DNA of 64,000 bases, from contig CP172536.1 of assembly GCA_044598425.1 (NCBI GenBank), positions 2,046,001-2,110,000 of the forward strand, written 5' to 3'. Source of the DNA: JAEVLT01 sp044598425 (GTDB taxonomy: Bacteria > Bacillota > Bacilli > Bacillales > Cytobacillaceae). Position numbers and translations under genes: made by a program. The notes beneath the pieces were generated by a model. It worked only from the letters and a program-made list of their open reading frames with translations. It was not told the DNA's origin and made no database searches. Shown here in pieces: positions 7,738 to 17,033 of the stretch (the first letter of the stretch is position 1; each line of letters begins with the position of its first letter).

Positions 7738-7767
7738 AAAACACATGCAAAGGAGAGCATGTGTTTT
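7738..7767 (-). terminator. Minus-strand terminator
   Basis: An 11-bp stem (AAAACACATGC with GCATGTGTTTT) with an 8-nt loop is followed on the minus strand by TCTTTTCATTTTTC. It would end transcription coming from the mnmH side. Confidence 0.75.
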
Positions 7768-7780
7768 AAAAGAAAGCCGT

Positions 7781-7839
7781 TCATTATTGGTCAGATGGAT
7801 TTATAGCAGCAACAAAATCCATCATCTGAGCAATAATGA
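7781..7839. repeat. Long imperfect inverted repeat
   Basis: TCATTATTGGTCAGATGGAT pairs with a downstream ATCCATCATCTGAGCAATAATGA segment, giving an imperfect arm of about 20 nt around a short loop. The rest of 7575-7956 shows no gene. It may be the 3' structure of the mnmH transcript or an inert palindrome. Confidence 0.55.
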
Positions 7840-7956
7840 AATCGATTCAGCCGATCTTCCTCGATGGTCAAGCTTTCTTACCTATAAGACAATCGTAACA
7901 GCCGTTTCAAAGAGACAAATGAGAAAAACATTAAAATTTGATTAGAATTTTCTTTG

Positions 7957-9024
7957 TCAAACAGATTGGGGTTTTATCGATAATGCTTCCAAGTGCTTTG
8001 CTACCTTTTCAGCTGCTTCCTGATGACTTTCAGCATAAATATCGATAAACTCTCCTATATAATCCTGCCGTTTATGGTCATATTTTGGATCATAATAATC
8101 TTCAAGCAAGATTTTAATCATTTTCGTATATTCTCTGCTTTCCAGATACTCTTGAAGTCTTGTTTTCGTTTCAACATCTTTCATTCTTGGAAAAATTCTT
8201 TCTAAACTTTGTTTAATTTCATTATAGTACCATGGATCATGTTCATAAGGATAAATATATTCATTCGCAATATGTTTTACCCTTGCTTCCATGGAAGTAT
8301 GCAGGTAAATATGGATGCCGTTTATTTTTTTTGTCATCAGTTCTTCAGGCTGGGTTGCCTTTCCAATTCTCTTACTCTCCGCCTCCATTAAAAAATATGA
8401 CGACCCTTGGATTTCTCGCAGACGTTTGTGCAAAAGAGAGTCAAAAGTTTTTTGATTATGTCCGTTCCCAATTCCGATTGTTCCAAAGATGGAGCCACGA
8501 TGTGCTGCCATTTCCTCTAAGTCCAGGACAGGATAGCCCATGCCGTTTAAAAGTTTTAAAATTTCTGTTTTCCCGACACCGGTAAGACCATGCAGTACAA
8601 TCGCGCGCTCAGGAAGCAAATGCCGAATTTCTTGTAGGATATACTGCCGATAAGCTTTATATCCCCCGGCTAAACGTTTTGCCCGAATTCCTGCAAAATC
8701 CAGAAATGTGACAACGGCTTTACTGCGCATTCCGCCGCGCCAGCAATGAATTATGGGCTGTTCGCCTGAATGTGCCGTAGCATCTTTTATTGATTGCAGC
8801 AGGTCGGGTATTTTCGGTGAGACGAATTGCATTGCTTTCCACTTTGCGGCATCTTGTCCCACTTGTTTATATATAGTACCAATTTCTTTTCGTTCATCAT
8901 CTGTAAATAATGGTATATTAATAGCACCAGGGATAGCTCCATCTTTGAACTCAACGGGAGAGCGAATGTCAATAATAGCAGGGTGATCTAATTGGTAAAG
9001 TTCTTCGACCGTAATATCTTTCAA
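7957..9024 (-). CDS. mnmH: tRNA 2-selenouridine synthase MnmH (SelU)
   Basis: A 355-aa two-domain enzyme. The N-terminal rhodanese domain carries the catalytic loop CWRGGMRS with Cys94. The C-terminal P-loop domain contains GLTGVGKT (about 146-153). The enzyme converts 2-thiouridine at the wobble base of Lys, Glu and Gln tRNAs to 2-selenouridine through a geranylated intermediate, using selenophosphate from SelD. No selD is in the window. The start is TTG at 9024, behind AAGGAG. It is monocistronic. Confidence 0.92.
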   Translation of the reverse strand: MKDITVEELYQLDHPAIIDIRSPVEFKDGAIPGAINIPLFTDDERKEIGTIYKQVGQDAAKWKAMQFVSPKIPDLLQSIKDATAHSGEQPIIHCWRGGMRSKAVVTFLDFAGIRAKRLAGGYKAYRQYILQEIRHLLPERAIVLHGLTGVGKTEILKLLNGMGYPVLDLEEMAAHRGSIFGTIGIGNGHNQKTFDSLLHKRLREIQGSSYFLMEAESKRIGKATQPEELMTKKINGIHIYLHTSMEARVKHIANEYIYPYEHDPWYYNEIKQSLERIFPRMKDVETKTRLQEYLESREYTKMIKILLEDYYDPKYDHKRQDYIGEFIDIYAESHQEAAEKVAKHLEALSIKPQSV

Positions 9025-9072
9025 TTTGAATTGCGCTCCTTACTCAATTTTTGCTGCAGTAGAAAATAAAGA

Positions 9073-9093
9073 AAACTTCCAATCCTGGAAGTT
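9073..9093 (-). terminator. Minus-strand terminator of the 9222-9812 gene
   Basis: An 8-bp stem (AACTTCCA with TGGAAGTT) with a 4-nt loop is followed on the minus strand by TTCTTTATTTT. Confidence 0.6.
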
Positions 9094-9221
9094 GTTTCGT
9101 GTACATTGTTATTATATTATAAGAAAAGTTGTTTTGGTACTTCGATGCCTTTCTTTTTTATTCCATTGTTGATTACTATTACAGTATCGCCATTTTTTTA
9201 CAAACTAATCATAAAGAATCG

Positions 9222-9812
9222 TTATTTTGCCGACTTTGCTGAAAAATTGGAACCGGTCAATTTTTCAATTGCACGGCAAAACCGTCTCCACTCTGCCGGA
9301 TAACAATCTGTACCTTCTCTGTAATAAATTTTCCCGCTTGTTACTAACTTAACAGTCCAATTCGTATCCCCTAGGGTAATTCCTTCTGAACTGGCGTACA
9401 AAGGCTGCCACTCCCAAATTTTCAGACTAAAAAGTTCATTTTTGAATTCTTCCAAATCCCCCGGTTCTTTTGGGAGATTTAGATTTCTTCCCTCTTGGCC
9501 CGAAAGGTTTCTCCATTCAAAGAAGGTAAACCTTTTTTTCGTAAAATTTACATTCACCTGATAACAGATGCCGTGTTCACCGTCAAGAGTTGCGACCAAA
9601 AAAAATGGCTGTTTGTCAGGATGGATTGAAATTTTTCCTTCTCGAATTTGAAATAAATCCTTCTTTCGGTTTACGATTGCTTTAATATGCGATGGCAATA
9701 AGGGTTTATCTCGATAGGAAAAAAGCCTGCGATTCACTTCGTTGCAAATTGCTGGAATCGACATGGAACCCTTATCTTCAAGAATGGATATAATCGTTTC
9801 AAATACTTTCAT
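9222..9812 (-). CDS. Hypothetical protein with possible winged-helix N-terminus
   Basis: A 196-aa cytoplasmic protein that I do not recognise. Residues 1-65 (METIISILEDKGSMSIPAICNEV-like pattern, ending in a basic turn and a KISI strand) look like a winged-helix or HARE-HTH fold. Residues 70-185 are mixed alpha/beta and rich in aromatic residues (FFEWRNLSG, KIWEWQPLY). No enzyme motif is visible. It is monocistronic. Confidence 0.6.
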   Translation of the reverse strand: MKVFETIISILEDKGSMSIPAICNEVNRRLFSYRDKPLLPSHIKAIVNRKKDLFQIREGKISIHPDKQPFFLVATLDGEHGICYQVNVNFTKKRFTFFEWRNLSGQEGRNLNLPKEPGDLEEFKNELFSLKIWEWQPLYASSEGITLGDTNWTVKLVTSGKIYYREGTDCYPAEWRRFCRAIEKLTGSNFSAKSAK

Positions 9813-9952
9813 ATTCTTATCACCCTTATTTTGATACCATTTATTTAATTCTAGACGCCAGATCCGTCATTGATCCTTTGATTAACTTCTTTAACAAAAT
9901 TATAATCATCTAAAAAAAGTTTCGCTGTAACAAATCGCACGTTGCTTCGCGA

Positions 9953-9992
9953 AAAAACAAAAACCACTCCCGCACAATATGCGGAGTGGTTT
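9953..9992 (-). terminator. Terminator of the trp operon
   Basis: AAACCACTCC (9961-9970) pairs with GGAGTGGTTT (9983-9992). On the minus strand the stem is followed by TTGTTTTTTC, directly after the trpA stop. Confidence 0.85.
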
Positions 9993-10002
9993 TGATCTAT
10001 TT

Positions 10003-10785
10003 TCATTTTGGAACGGATTGCAGCACTGAGAGCAGTTTTTCCATCGTTTCGATATCATTCTTCTCAAACAATTCAACGATTTTGCTGCCAACAATCACAC
10101 CGTCACAATATTTTGTTATTTCCTCTATTTGACTTTCAGTCGAAATTCCAAACCCTGCTAAGACAGGAATCGGGCTAACTTCTTTCACCATTTTTAAAAA
10201 TTGGATTAAATCTTCATCATACGAATTCCTCACCCCGGTAATTCCTTTTACCGTTACCGTATACAAAAATCCGTTTCCCTTGTTCGCGATCAGTTCGATT
10301 CGCTCTTTTGGCGTTGTCATTGTTACGAGACGGATTAATTCAATATTTGCAGCTTCTAACTCTGAAACTATCCACTCTTCTTCCTCAACAGGCAGGTCTG
10401 GAATAATGCATGCCGCTACGTCAGCCTTTTGCAAATCTTCAACGAACGAAAGTGTCCCATAACGGTAGACCGGATTTACATAAGTCATAATGATAATCGG
10501 AACCGTCAATAAATCCTTGCCTTTCTCCAATTCTTTCAAGGTGTTCCTTAAATTTGTTCCTGCATTTAGCGCACGAATGCCGGCGCGCTGAATGGTTGGC
10601 CCGTCCGCTACCGGATCTGAAAAGGGAATGCCGATTTCTATGGCAGTAGCTCCCAGCTTTTGCAGCAGCAGCAATCGATCGATTAAACAATCAAGGCCGC
10701 CATCACCTGCCATTATATAAGGAACAAAAGCTTTTTGCTGATTACTTTTCAATCGATCGAATACCGCTGTTAGTTTATTGACCAT
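10003..10785 (-). CDS. trpA: Tryptophan synthase alpha subunit
   Basis: A 260-aa TIM-barrel protein that cleaves indole-3-glycerol phosphate to indole and glyceraldehyde-3-phosphate. The catalytic Glu lies in AIEIGIPFSDPVADGP and the phosphate-binding Gly-rich ends (GFGIS, VIVGSKIV) are visible. It is the last gene of the trp operon, 1 nt after trpB, and forms the alpha2-beta2 complex with TrpB. Confidence 0.96.
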   Translation of the reverse strand: MVNKLTAVFDRLKSNQQKAFVPYIMAGDGGLDCLIDRLLLLQKLGATAIEIGIPFSDPVADGPTIQRAGIRALNAGTNLRNTLKELEKGKDLLTVPIIIMTYVNPVYRYGTLSFVEDLQKADVAACIIPDLPVEEEEWIVSELEAANIELIRLVTMTTPKERIELIANKGNGFLYTVTVKGITGVRNSYDEDLIQFLKMVKEVSPIPVLAGFGISTESQIEEITKYCDGVIVGSKIVELFEKNDIETMEKLLSVLQSVPK

Positions 10786-10786
10786 T

Positions 10787-11986
10787 TTATTTCGCCCCTT
10801 CCAACGCAGCTCTTACTGTGTCTACGTCTTTATCGCCTCTTCCTGAAAGGCAGACAACAATGCTCTCTGATTCTTTCATTTGTGCCGCAAGCTTAACTGC
10901 ATACGCCACCGCATGTGCACTTTCAAGCGCGGGAATAATTCCTTCTAATTTTGTTAAAAGCTGAAAGGCTTCAAGCGCTTCTTGATCGGTAATTGAGGTG
11001 TAGGTTGCACGGCCGATTTCTTTAAAATAGCTGTGTTCTGGTCCAACTCCTGGATAGTCAAGGCCGGCAGAAATCGAATGAGCTTCGGTAATTTGTCCAT
11101 CTTCATCTTGCAAAAGGTACATCAGTGCTCCATGTAATACACCTGGGCTCCCCTTTGTCAATGATGCTGCATGGAAATTAGTTTCGATCCCCTGACCAGC
11201 AGCCTCTACACCATACAGTTTCACGTCCTTATCATCCACAAACGGGTAAAACATTCCCATTGAATTACTGCCGCCGCCGATACAAGCTACGAGTGCATCC
11301 GGAAGTCTTTTTTCTTTTTGATAAAATTGCTGTTTCGTTTCATTTCCAATCACGCTTTGGAAGTCGCGCACGATCATTGGAAACGGATGTGGCCCCATTA
11401 CTGATCCCAACAAATAGTTGGTATCATCAATATTCGCAACCCAATAACGAAATGCTTCATTTACCGCATCCTTCAACGTTGCACTTCCGGTCGTTACACC
11501 GACAACTTTTGCCCCAAGCAGCTCCATCCGAAAAACATTCAACGCCTGCCTTTTGATGTCTTCCTCTCCCATAAAGATGATGCATTCAAGATTTAACAAG
11601 GCGCATACAGTTGCTGTTGCAACCCCGTGCTGGCCTGCTCCGGTTTCTGCAACAATTTTTCTTTTGCCCATTCGGACTGCAAGGAGCGCCTGCCCGATTG
11701 CATTGTTGATTTTATGGGCCCCAGTATGGTTTAAATCCTCTCTTTTCAAATAAATTTTTGCTCCATTTGCGTATTTAGTTAAATTTTCAGCAAAATAAAG
11801 TGGAGTTTCCCGTCCGACATATTCTTTTAGTAATCGGTCGATCTCAGCTTGAAAGGCTGGATCCTTTTTTGCGCTTTCGTAAGCTTCCTCAAGCTCTGTT
11901 ATTGCCCGCATCAATGTTTCAGGTACGTACCTCCCGCCAAAGATGCCAAAATGGCCCTTTTTATCCGGTAATGTATATGCATTCAT
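10787..11986 (-). CDS. trpB: Tryptophan synthase beta subunit
   Basis: A 399-aa PLP enzyme that condenses indole with serine. The PLP lysine lies in GAHKINNAIGQALLA, the GAGQHGVATATV loop follows, and the phosphate-binding GGGSNSMG motif is present. Length is normal for TrpB1. The start ATG follows AGGAGGAAC. Confidence 0.97.
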   Translation of the reverse strand: MNAYTLPDKKGHFGIFGGRYVPETLMRAITELEEAYESAKKDPAFQAEIDRLLKEYVGRETPLYFAENLTKYANGAKIYLKREDLNHTGAHKINNAIGQALLAVRMGKRKIVAETGAGQHGVATATVCALLNLECIIFMGEEDIKRQALNVFRMELLGAKVVGVTTGSATLKDAVNEAFRYWVANIDDTNYLLGSVMGPHPFPMIVRDFQSVIGNETKQQFYQKEKRLPDALVACIGGGSNSMGMFYPFVDDKDVKLYGVEAAGQGIETNFHAASLTKGSPGVLHGALMYLLQDEDGQITEAHSISAGLDYPGVGPEHSYFKEIGRATYTSITDQEALEAFQLLTKLEGIIPALESAHAVAYAVKLAAQMKESESIVVCLSGRGDKDVDTVRAALEGAK

Positions 11987-11998
11987 TTAATGTTCCTC

Positions 11999-12607
11999 CT
12001 AATTAGCTGCCTTTACAATTTCAATAAACCTTCTGATTTTGGCTAAGTCTTTTTTTCCGTTTGTTTCTACGCCACTGCTGACATCAACCATAAAGGGATG
12101 TACCTGTTCAATTGCCGGCAATACATTTTCCTCGTTCAAGCCTCCTGCAAGGATCAGCTTTTTTGCAAAAAATTCTGCTTGGCTAGCCATCATCCAATTA
12201 AATGGTGTACCGTTGCCGCCCCGATACTTACCCTTAGGACCATCGAGCAAAATAAAGGCGCAATCAAACTTTTTAACCTGATCGAAGTCTTCTTTTTTTT
12301 CAATACTTAAAGCCTTTATTACAGGATAGGAAAGGGATTCACAAAATTCTGGCTCCTCTTCCCCGTGCAGCTGTATATGAGTCAAGCCGGCGTAAGAAGC
12401 TATATTTTCAATCTCTTCTTGCGTTTCATTGACAAATACGCCAACCTTCATGATATTTTTCGGCAAATGCTTAATAATCTCCTTAGCTGTTTCCCGATCT
12501 ACTTGCCGTTTACTGTCAGCAAAGACAAAACCAAGAGCGTCTGCACCATATTCAACTGCAGCGAGCGCCGTCTCTCGGTTCATGATTCCGCAAATTTTTA
12601 CTTTCAT
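11999..12607 (-). CDS. trpF: Phosphoribosylanthranilate isomerase
   Basis: A 202-aa TIM barrel catalysing the Amadori rearrangement to CdRP. The N-terminal KICGIMNRE motif carries the catalytic Cys, and the barrel ends with VDVSSGVETNGKKD. It overlaps trpC by 4 nt. Confidence 0.95.
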   Translation of the reverse strand: MKVKICGIMNRETALAAVEYGADALGFVFADSKRQVDRETAKEIIKHLPKNIMKVGVFVNETQEEIENIASYAGLTHIQLHGEEEPEFCESLSYPVIKALSIEKKEDFDQVKKFDCAFILLDGPKGKYRGGNGTPFNWMMASQAEFFAKKLILAGGLNEENVLPAIEQVHPFMVDVSSGVETNGKKDLAKIRRFIEIVKAAN

Positions 12608-13395
12608 TTTGTCTGCTCCTTGAGACCAGAATCCTGAAATGCAGCAAGGAGCTGGTCAATTTTTGCGCTTTTCATTAAAGCTTCCCCAACTAATATTCCA
12701 TTTGCCCCCGCTTTTTTGACTCTTAACACATCCTCCTGCACGTGAATTCCACTTTCACTGATTAACAATGCTCCGCTTTTTTTGACAATGGAAGCGAGTT
12801 TTTCTGTCGTTTCCAGAGAAACTTGAAATGTCTTAAGATCGCGATTGTTGATGCCAATCAGCCTTGCTCCTGTTTGGATCGCCCGTCCCGCTTCAGCTTC
12901 ATTGTGAACTTCAACTAAAACTTCAAGTCCCAGTTTCTGTGCATAATCGTAAAGCTCTTTAAGCTTATCGTCATCCAGCGCCGCGACAATTAATAAGATG
13001 AGATCAGCTCCATTTGCAGCTGCCGTCTCGATTTGCACTGGATCAATGATAAAATCCTTGCATAGTACCGGAACGGAAACTGCGCTTTTGACAGCTTTTA
13101 AGTCGGCAAAAGATCCTTGGAAAAAGGTTGTGTCCGTTAACACGGAAATCGCTGCTGCCCCGTTTTCTTCGTATGTTCGCGCCTGCTCTACCGGATTTGC
13201 CTTGCTGTTAATTACTCCTTTGGATGGTGATGCACGCTTGAACTCAGCGATAATCCCAAATTCTTCATTACCCTCCAGCTTATTGATCAGCGACCTTCTT
13301 TCAACCGTAACAGATGAAGCTGATTTTTTCCGTTCTTTCAGAAGCTGTACCTCTTTCCTTTTTTCACTAATAATTCGCTCGAGTATCGTTTCCAC
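12604..13395 (-). CDS. trpC: Indole-3-glycerol phosphate synthase
   Basis: A 263-aa TIM barrel that closes the indole ring. The N-terminal helix (LERIISEKRKEV), FKRASPSKG, VLCKDFIID, GINNRDLKTF and SESGI motifs are all present. It directly abuts trpD. Confidence 0.96.
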   Translation of the reverse strand: METILERIISEKRKEVQLLKERKKSASSVTVERRSLINKLEGNEEFGIIAEFKRASPSKGVINSKANPVEQARTYEENGAAAISVLTDTTFFQGSFADLKAVKSAVSVPVLCKDFIIDPVQIETAAANGADLILLIVAALDDDKLKELYDYAQKLGLEVLVEVHNEAEAGRAIQTGARLIGINNRDLKTFQVSLETTEKLASIVKKSGALLISESGIHVQEDVLRVKKAGANGILVGEALMKSAKIDQLLAAFQDSGLKEQTK

Positions 13396-14421
13396 TTACA
13401 TTGCCTCCCTTTTACGCGCTTGGGATTTGTCAATCAATTGTTGAAGTTTTTCATAGGCTGCACCGGATTCAATACTCTCCTTCGCCACTTTTATTCCCTC
13501 TTGTATCGTTTCCACCTTCATAGCCGTAAATATACCAATTCCTGCATTCAATAATACCGTATCAAGGTAAGCACCCTTTTCCCCTTTTAAGACCGACAAT
13601 AAAATTTTTGCATTATCCTCGGCATCGCCGCCTTTAATGGATTGATTATCATAGCGGGAGAGACCGATTTCCTCAGGGAAAAAAGATTTCAGCTGTATTT
13701 CTTGATTATCCAGAATCGCCAAATGATTCTCGCCTTGGAGAGAGGCTTCGTCCATAAACCCTGCACCATTGATAACTGTTGCCCGCTTCCGGCCCAAGGT
13801 TCTTAATACTTCCGCAAATGGTTTAAGCAAATCTCTGCGATATACCCCTAATAATTGGAAATCCAAGTCGATCGGATTTGTTAACGGACCGATAAAATTA
13901 AAAATTGTTGGTATTTTCAACTGTTTGCGAACCGTCATTACTTTTTTCAGCTTTGGATGAACGTGAGGAGCATATAAAAAAGCAATGCCAATTTCTTGAA
14001 GAATTTCTTCTGTTTCCTCCGCAGACAAGCTAAGATCCACACCAAGGAACTCGAGAACATCCGCACTTCCAGTTTTGCTCGAAATGCTGCGATTTCCATG
14101 TTTCGCAATTGGAATACCGGCTCCGGCAATTACAAAAGCGGATGTTGTGCTAATGTTAAAACTCGAAGAACCATCTCCTCCTGTTCCGCAGTTATCCAAA
14201 ACATTCGGAAATTTACTGTTAAACTTTAAAGTATTTTCTTTAAGAGCCCTGACAATTCCCGCAATTTCTTCGACTGTTTCACCTTTTGTTTTTAATCCCA
14301 TTAAAAAAGCGGCAATTTCACTTTCAGAAACTTCTTCTTGCAAAATAACTTTCACTGCTTCTTTCATTTCGCTTTCGGTAAATGATTCCTTTTTAGCCAA
14401 TCGAAGTAGATAATCCTTCAT
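13396..14421 (-). CDS. trpD: Anthranilate phosphoribosyltransferase
   Basis: A 341-aa enzyme that attaches the phosphoribosyl group from PRPP. The PRPP-binding GTGGDGSSSFNIST motif and KHGNRSISSKTGSAD are visible. It overlaps trpG by 29 nt. The start at 14421 has AAAGGAAG 7 nt upstream. Confidence 0.96.
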   Translation of the reverse strand: MKDYLLRLAKKESFTESEMKEAVKVILQEEVSESEIAAFLMGLKTKGETVEEIAGIVRALKENTLKFNSKFPNVLDNCGTGGDGSSSFNISTTSAFVIAGAGIPIAKHGNRSISSKTGSADVLEFLGVDLSLSAEETEEILQEIGIAFLYAPHVHPKLKKVMTVRKQLKIPTIFNFIGPLTNPIDLDFQLLGVYRRDLLKPFAEVLRTLGRKRATVINGAGFMDEASLQGENHLAILDNQEIQLKSFFPEEIGLSRYDNQSIKGGDAEDNAKILLSVLKGEKGAYLDTVLLNAGIGIFTAMKVETIQEGIKVAKESIESGAAYEKLQQLIDKSQARKREAM

Positions 14422-15001
14422 TTTTCATCTTCCTTTCTGCCAATTTAATAAAGTTTTTCATGATTTGCATGCCTGATGGCGTGCCGATTGATTCCGGGTG
14501 AAACTGTAATCCGTACACCGGATATTGCCGATGTTCAATGGCCATCACTTCCTGGTCATCCATTGATTGGGCTGTACATTGCAATTCTTTAGGAAGACTG
14601 CTTTTTTCGACTGATAATGAATGGTATCGCATTACTTCCAGCGGGCTTGTTAAATACTCAAATATCCTGCCTGAATGGGTAATAAAAGAAGTTTTTCCAT
14701 GTTTAATTGTTGAAGCTCGCTTTATTTGAGCCCCAAAAGCATAGGCAATGGCTTGGTGCCCGAGACAAATCCCAAGAATTGGGATCGTTTTGTAGAAAGT
14801 TTGAATCACTTCCACACAGATGCCGGCGTCTTCCGGTTTGCCGGGACCTGGAGAGAGAATGATCGCTGATGGGTTTAATTCCTTAATTTGGTCTACCGAT
14901 AATTGATTGTTACGAAACACCCTCACTTCCTCGCCCAATTCACCTAAATATTGATAAAGGTTGAAGGTAAATGAATCAAAATTATCTATTAATAAAATCA
15001 T
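14393..15001 (-). CDS. trpG: Anthranilate synthase glutamine amidotransferase subunit
   Basis: A 202-aa class I amidotransferase supplying ammonia to TrpE. The DNFDSFT start, nucleophile Cys in GICLGHQ and the His-Glu pair in QFHPESI are visible. In B. subtilis this subunit (PabA) is encoded in the folate operon and shared. Here it lies inside the trp operon, overlapping trpE by 4 nt, which suggests dedicated stoichiometric expression. Whether it also serves PabB cannot be judged. Confidence 0.94.
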   Translation of the reverse strand: MILLIDNFDSFTFNLYQYLGELGEEVRVFRNNQLSVDQIKELNPSAIILSPGPGKPEDAGICVEVIQTFYKTIPILGICLGHQAIAYAFGAQIKRASTIKHGKTSFITHSGRIFEYLTSPLEVMRYHSLSVEKSSLPKELQCTAQSMDDQEVMAIEHRQYPVYGLQFHPESIGTPSGMQIMKNFIKLAERKMKNEGLSTSIG

Positions 15002-16386
15002 TGTCCACCCTCCAAAAATGATCTTAATTTATTGATCGTTTCTTCGTATTCCATTTCAGGTTCAGAGTCGTAAACAATCCCTGCACCCGCTTGAATATAG
15101 GCAGTGCCTTGCTTTAAAATCATCGTTCGAATGGCGAGGGCAAAATCCATATTCCCATTTGCTGATAAATAACCGATGGCTCCGGAGTACAAGCCGCGCT
15201 TTGTCTTCTCCAATTGATTGATAATTTCCATCGCCCTAATTTTCGGAGCCCCTGAGACCGTTCCGGCCGGGATACAGGCTGCCAGGGCATCTAAAGATGT
15301 TTGACCCTCTGCGAGCACCCCGCTGATTTCTGAAACGAGATGCATGACATGGCGAAATTTTTCAACCGCTTTGTATTTTTCAACTTTTACACTGCCGAAT
15401 TGGCAGACACGTCCTAAATCATTTCTCCCTAAATCAACAAGCATTTTATGTTCAGCCAGCTCTTTTTCATCATTCTGAAGCTCATTTTCTAATTCATGAT
15501 CTTCTTCACTTGTTTTTCCCCGTTTTCTTGTTCCGGCAATCGGATTTGCTATAACTGTTTTTCCCCTTGTTTTAACAAGGCTTTCCGGCGATGAACCGAT
15601 GACCGTGTACTCTTCAAAATCGATATAAAACATATAAGGGGTTGGGTTATTGGCTCGATGTTTGCGGTATAAAGACAACGGCGAGCCCGAATAAGCCGAT
15701 TTCATCCGTTGCGATAACACAACTTGAAAAATATCTCCGGAAACAATATGCTCCTTCGCTTTTTCAACATTTTTCATAAATTCCAGTTTGCTTGTTTCTG
15801 GCTCAAATTTTGCAAATGAAACGTCATCCAGTTCTTGATGGGCAAGCGGCCTTTTTAGCTCTTCAATCCTTTTTTGAACTCTTGCCTCCAATCGGGCATC
15901 ATTTTCTTGATTTTCATCTGCGGCAGCGACAATAAAAACCTTTTCTTCAAGATGGTCAAAGACGATGATTTCTTCGTAAATCATTAAGTGCGTATCTGGC
16001 ATTTGCAATTCATCCGGAAGCGGTGCACCGATTTGTTCAAATTGGCGAATCACATCATAGCCAATATAACCAATGGCTCCACTCAAGAAAGGGATTGAGA
16101 GTTGTTCTGAATTTCGGATTGGCAGGATGCTCTTAAGAACTTCAAGCGGGTTCCCTTTTACCTTTCTACGTTCACCAGTTTGCTTAACGATTTCACAAGA
16201 ATCTCCATTAGAAAAAAACTCAAGTAACGGGTCTGAACCAATAAAGGAAAAACGGCCAGATTCACTGTATTTATGTGAGCTTTCCAGCAAGAATTTTTTT
16301 CGGCCGGAAATTTTTTGCAAAATTGCTATCGGTGTTAACGTATCACCTTTTAGCTCTCGTATAAGGTAGTCAGTTTTTGTTTTCAT
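14998..16386 (-). CDS. trpE: Anthranilate synthase component I
   Basis: A 462-aa chorismate-utilising enzyme, the first and feedback-controlled step of tryptophan synthesis. The N-terminal LLESSHKYSESGRFSFIG contains the LLES element of the Trp-binding pocket. The C-terminal half has the chorismate motifs PIAGTRKRG, DLGRNDLGRV and PAGTVSGAPK. AAGGAGAG precedes the ATG. It is the first gene after the tandem T-box leaders. Confidence 0.96.
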   Translation of the reverse strand: MKTKTDYLIRELKGDTLTPIAILQKISGRKKFLLESSHKYSESGRFSFIGSDPLLEFFSNGDSCEIVKQTGERRKVKGNPLEVLKSILPIRNSEQLSIPFLSGAIGYIGYDVIRQFEQIGAPLPDELQMPDTHLMIYEEIIVFDHLEEKVFIVAAADENQENDARLEARVQKRIEELKRPLAHQELDDVSFAKFEPETSKLEFMKNVEKAKEHIVSGDIFQVVLSQRMKSAYSGSPLSLYRKHRANNPTPYMFYIDFEEYTVIGSSPESLVKTRGKTVIANPIAGTRKRGKTSEEDHELENELQNDEKELAEHKMLVDLGRNDLGRVCQFGSVKVEKYKAVEKFRHVMHLVSEISGVLAEGQTSLDALAACIPAGTVSGAPKIRAMEIINQLEKTKRGLYSGAIGYLSANGNMDFALAIRTMILKQGTAYIQAGAGIVYDSEPEMEYEETINKLRSFLEGGQ

Positions 16387-16407
16387 TTTTTTACTCTCCT
16401 TAGCTAA

Positions 16408-16719
16408 AATAAAAATCGCCCTCTATATACATAAATTCGCTTATGCATATAGAGGGCGATTCTCGTTACCGCGGTGCCACCTCTTTTCGAAGCAAGTAAA
16501 ACCTGCTTCCTCTTTTCAGACACAGAACCCATTCGTCCGATGTCCTATCCTTTTAACGGTGGAATCCCGGGCAGCCCTACTGAAAGTTCAGACCGCCACT
16601 TGCAAGCCCATTCCACAAACTCATTCATACCGGATTTCCACCAGCACCGGCTCTCTGTTAAGTATGAAATAAGTGTACTCTTCTTGCGCAACGTTTTATC
16701 GTATTTGTTTTTTAAAAAA
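16408..16719 (-). promoter_or_regulatory. Promoter-proximal-to-trpE tryptophan T-box (second of tandem)
   Basis: On the minus strand this leader contains a Stem I with AAGAAGAGTACAC, the specifier TGG at 16610-16608 (context GGAATGGGC), the T-box GAGGTGGCACCGCGG (about 16472-16487), and a long terminator stem (AATCGCCCTCTATAT with ATATAGAGGGCGATT, 16411-16462) followed by TTTTTATTTT. Uncharged tRNA-Trp would stabilise the antiterminator and allow trpE transcription. Confidence 0.9.
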
Positions 16720-16985
16720 CAAAAAGAGCCTTCTATCCAAAAGGACGGAAGACCCGTGGTGCCACCTTCATTAGCCGAATAATCGACTCGCTCTACCGGT
16801 ATCGAAGCGATCAGCTTGAATACCTGCCTCATGTAACGATGAGATTCTCGCCAAAGCCTACTGCCATTAATGGGTTCAGTTTGGAGCTCAGAAGTCCATT
16901 CACAATTACGTCCACACTGATTTGCACCAACCATCAGCTCTCTTTCGTATCCGCAAAAGCTACTACTCTTCGTCAACGCTTTTAT
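16720..16985 (-). promoter_or_regulatory. First (5') tryptophan T-box of the tandem leader
   Basis: This leader has its own Stem I (GACGAAGAGTAGTAGC and GATGGTTGG elements), specifier TGG at 16898-16896 (context GTGAATGGAC), a T-box GAAGGTGGCACCACGGG (about 16754-16770), and a terminator hairpin (about 16726-16755) followed by CTTTTTG. The specifiers are identical, so both leaders sense tRNA-Trp. Tandem trp T-boxes are known in some Bacillus; B. subtilis itself uses the TRAP protein. Confidence 0.9.
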
Positions 16986-17003
16986 TAACTTCTGAATGAA
17001 TAT

Positions 17004-17033
17004 ATCTTAAAACAATTGATCAGCTTCCGTCAA
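17004..17033 (-). promoter_or_regulatory. Putative sigma-A promoter of the trp operon
   Basis: TTGACG (17033-17028), an 18-nt spacer and TAAGAT (17009-17004) on the minus strand lie just before the first T-box. Confidence 0.6.

Noticed and set aside
9840..9950. Minus-strand fragment encoding KLFLDDYNFVKEVNQRIN after the trp terminator
   Set aside because: It is protein-like but only about 29 codons from a GTG with no ribosome-binding site; possibly a remnant, not supportable as a gene.
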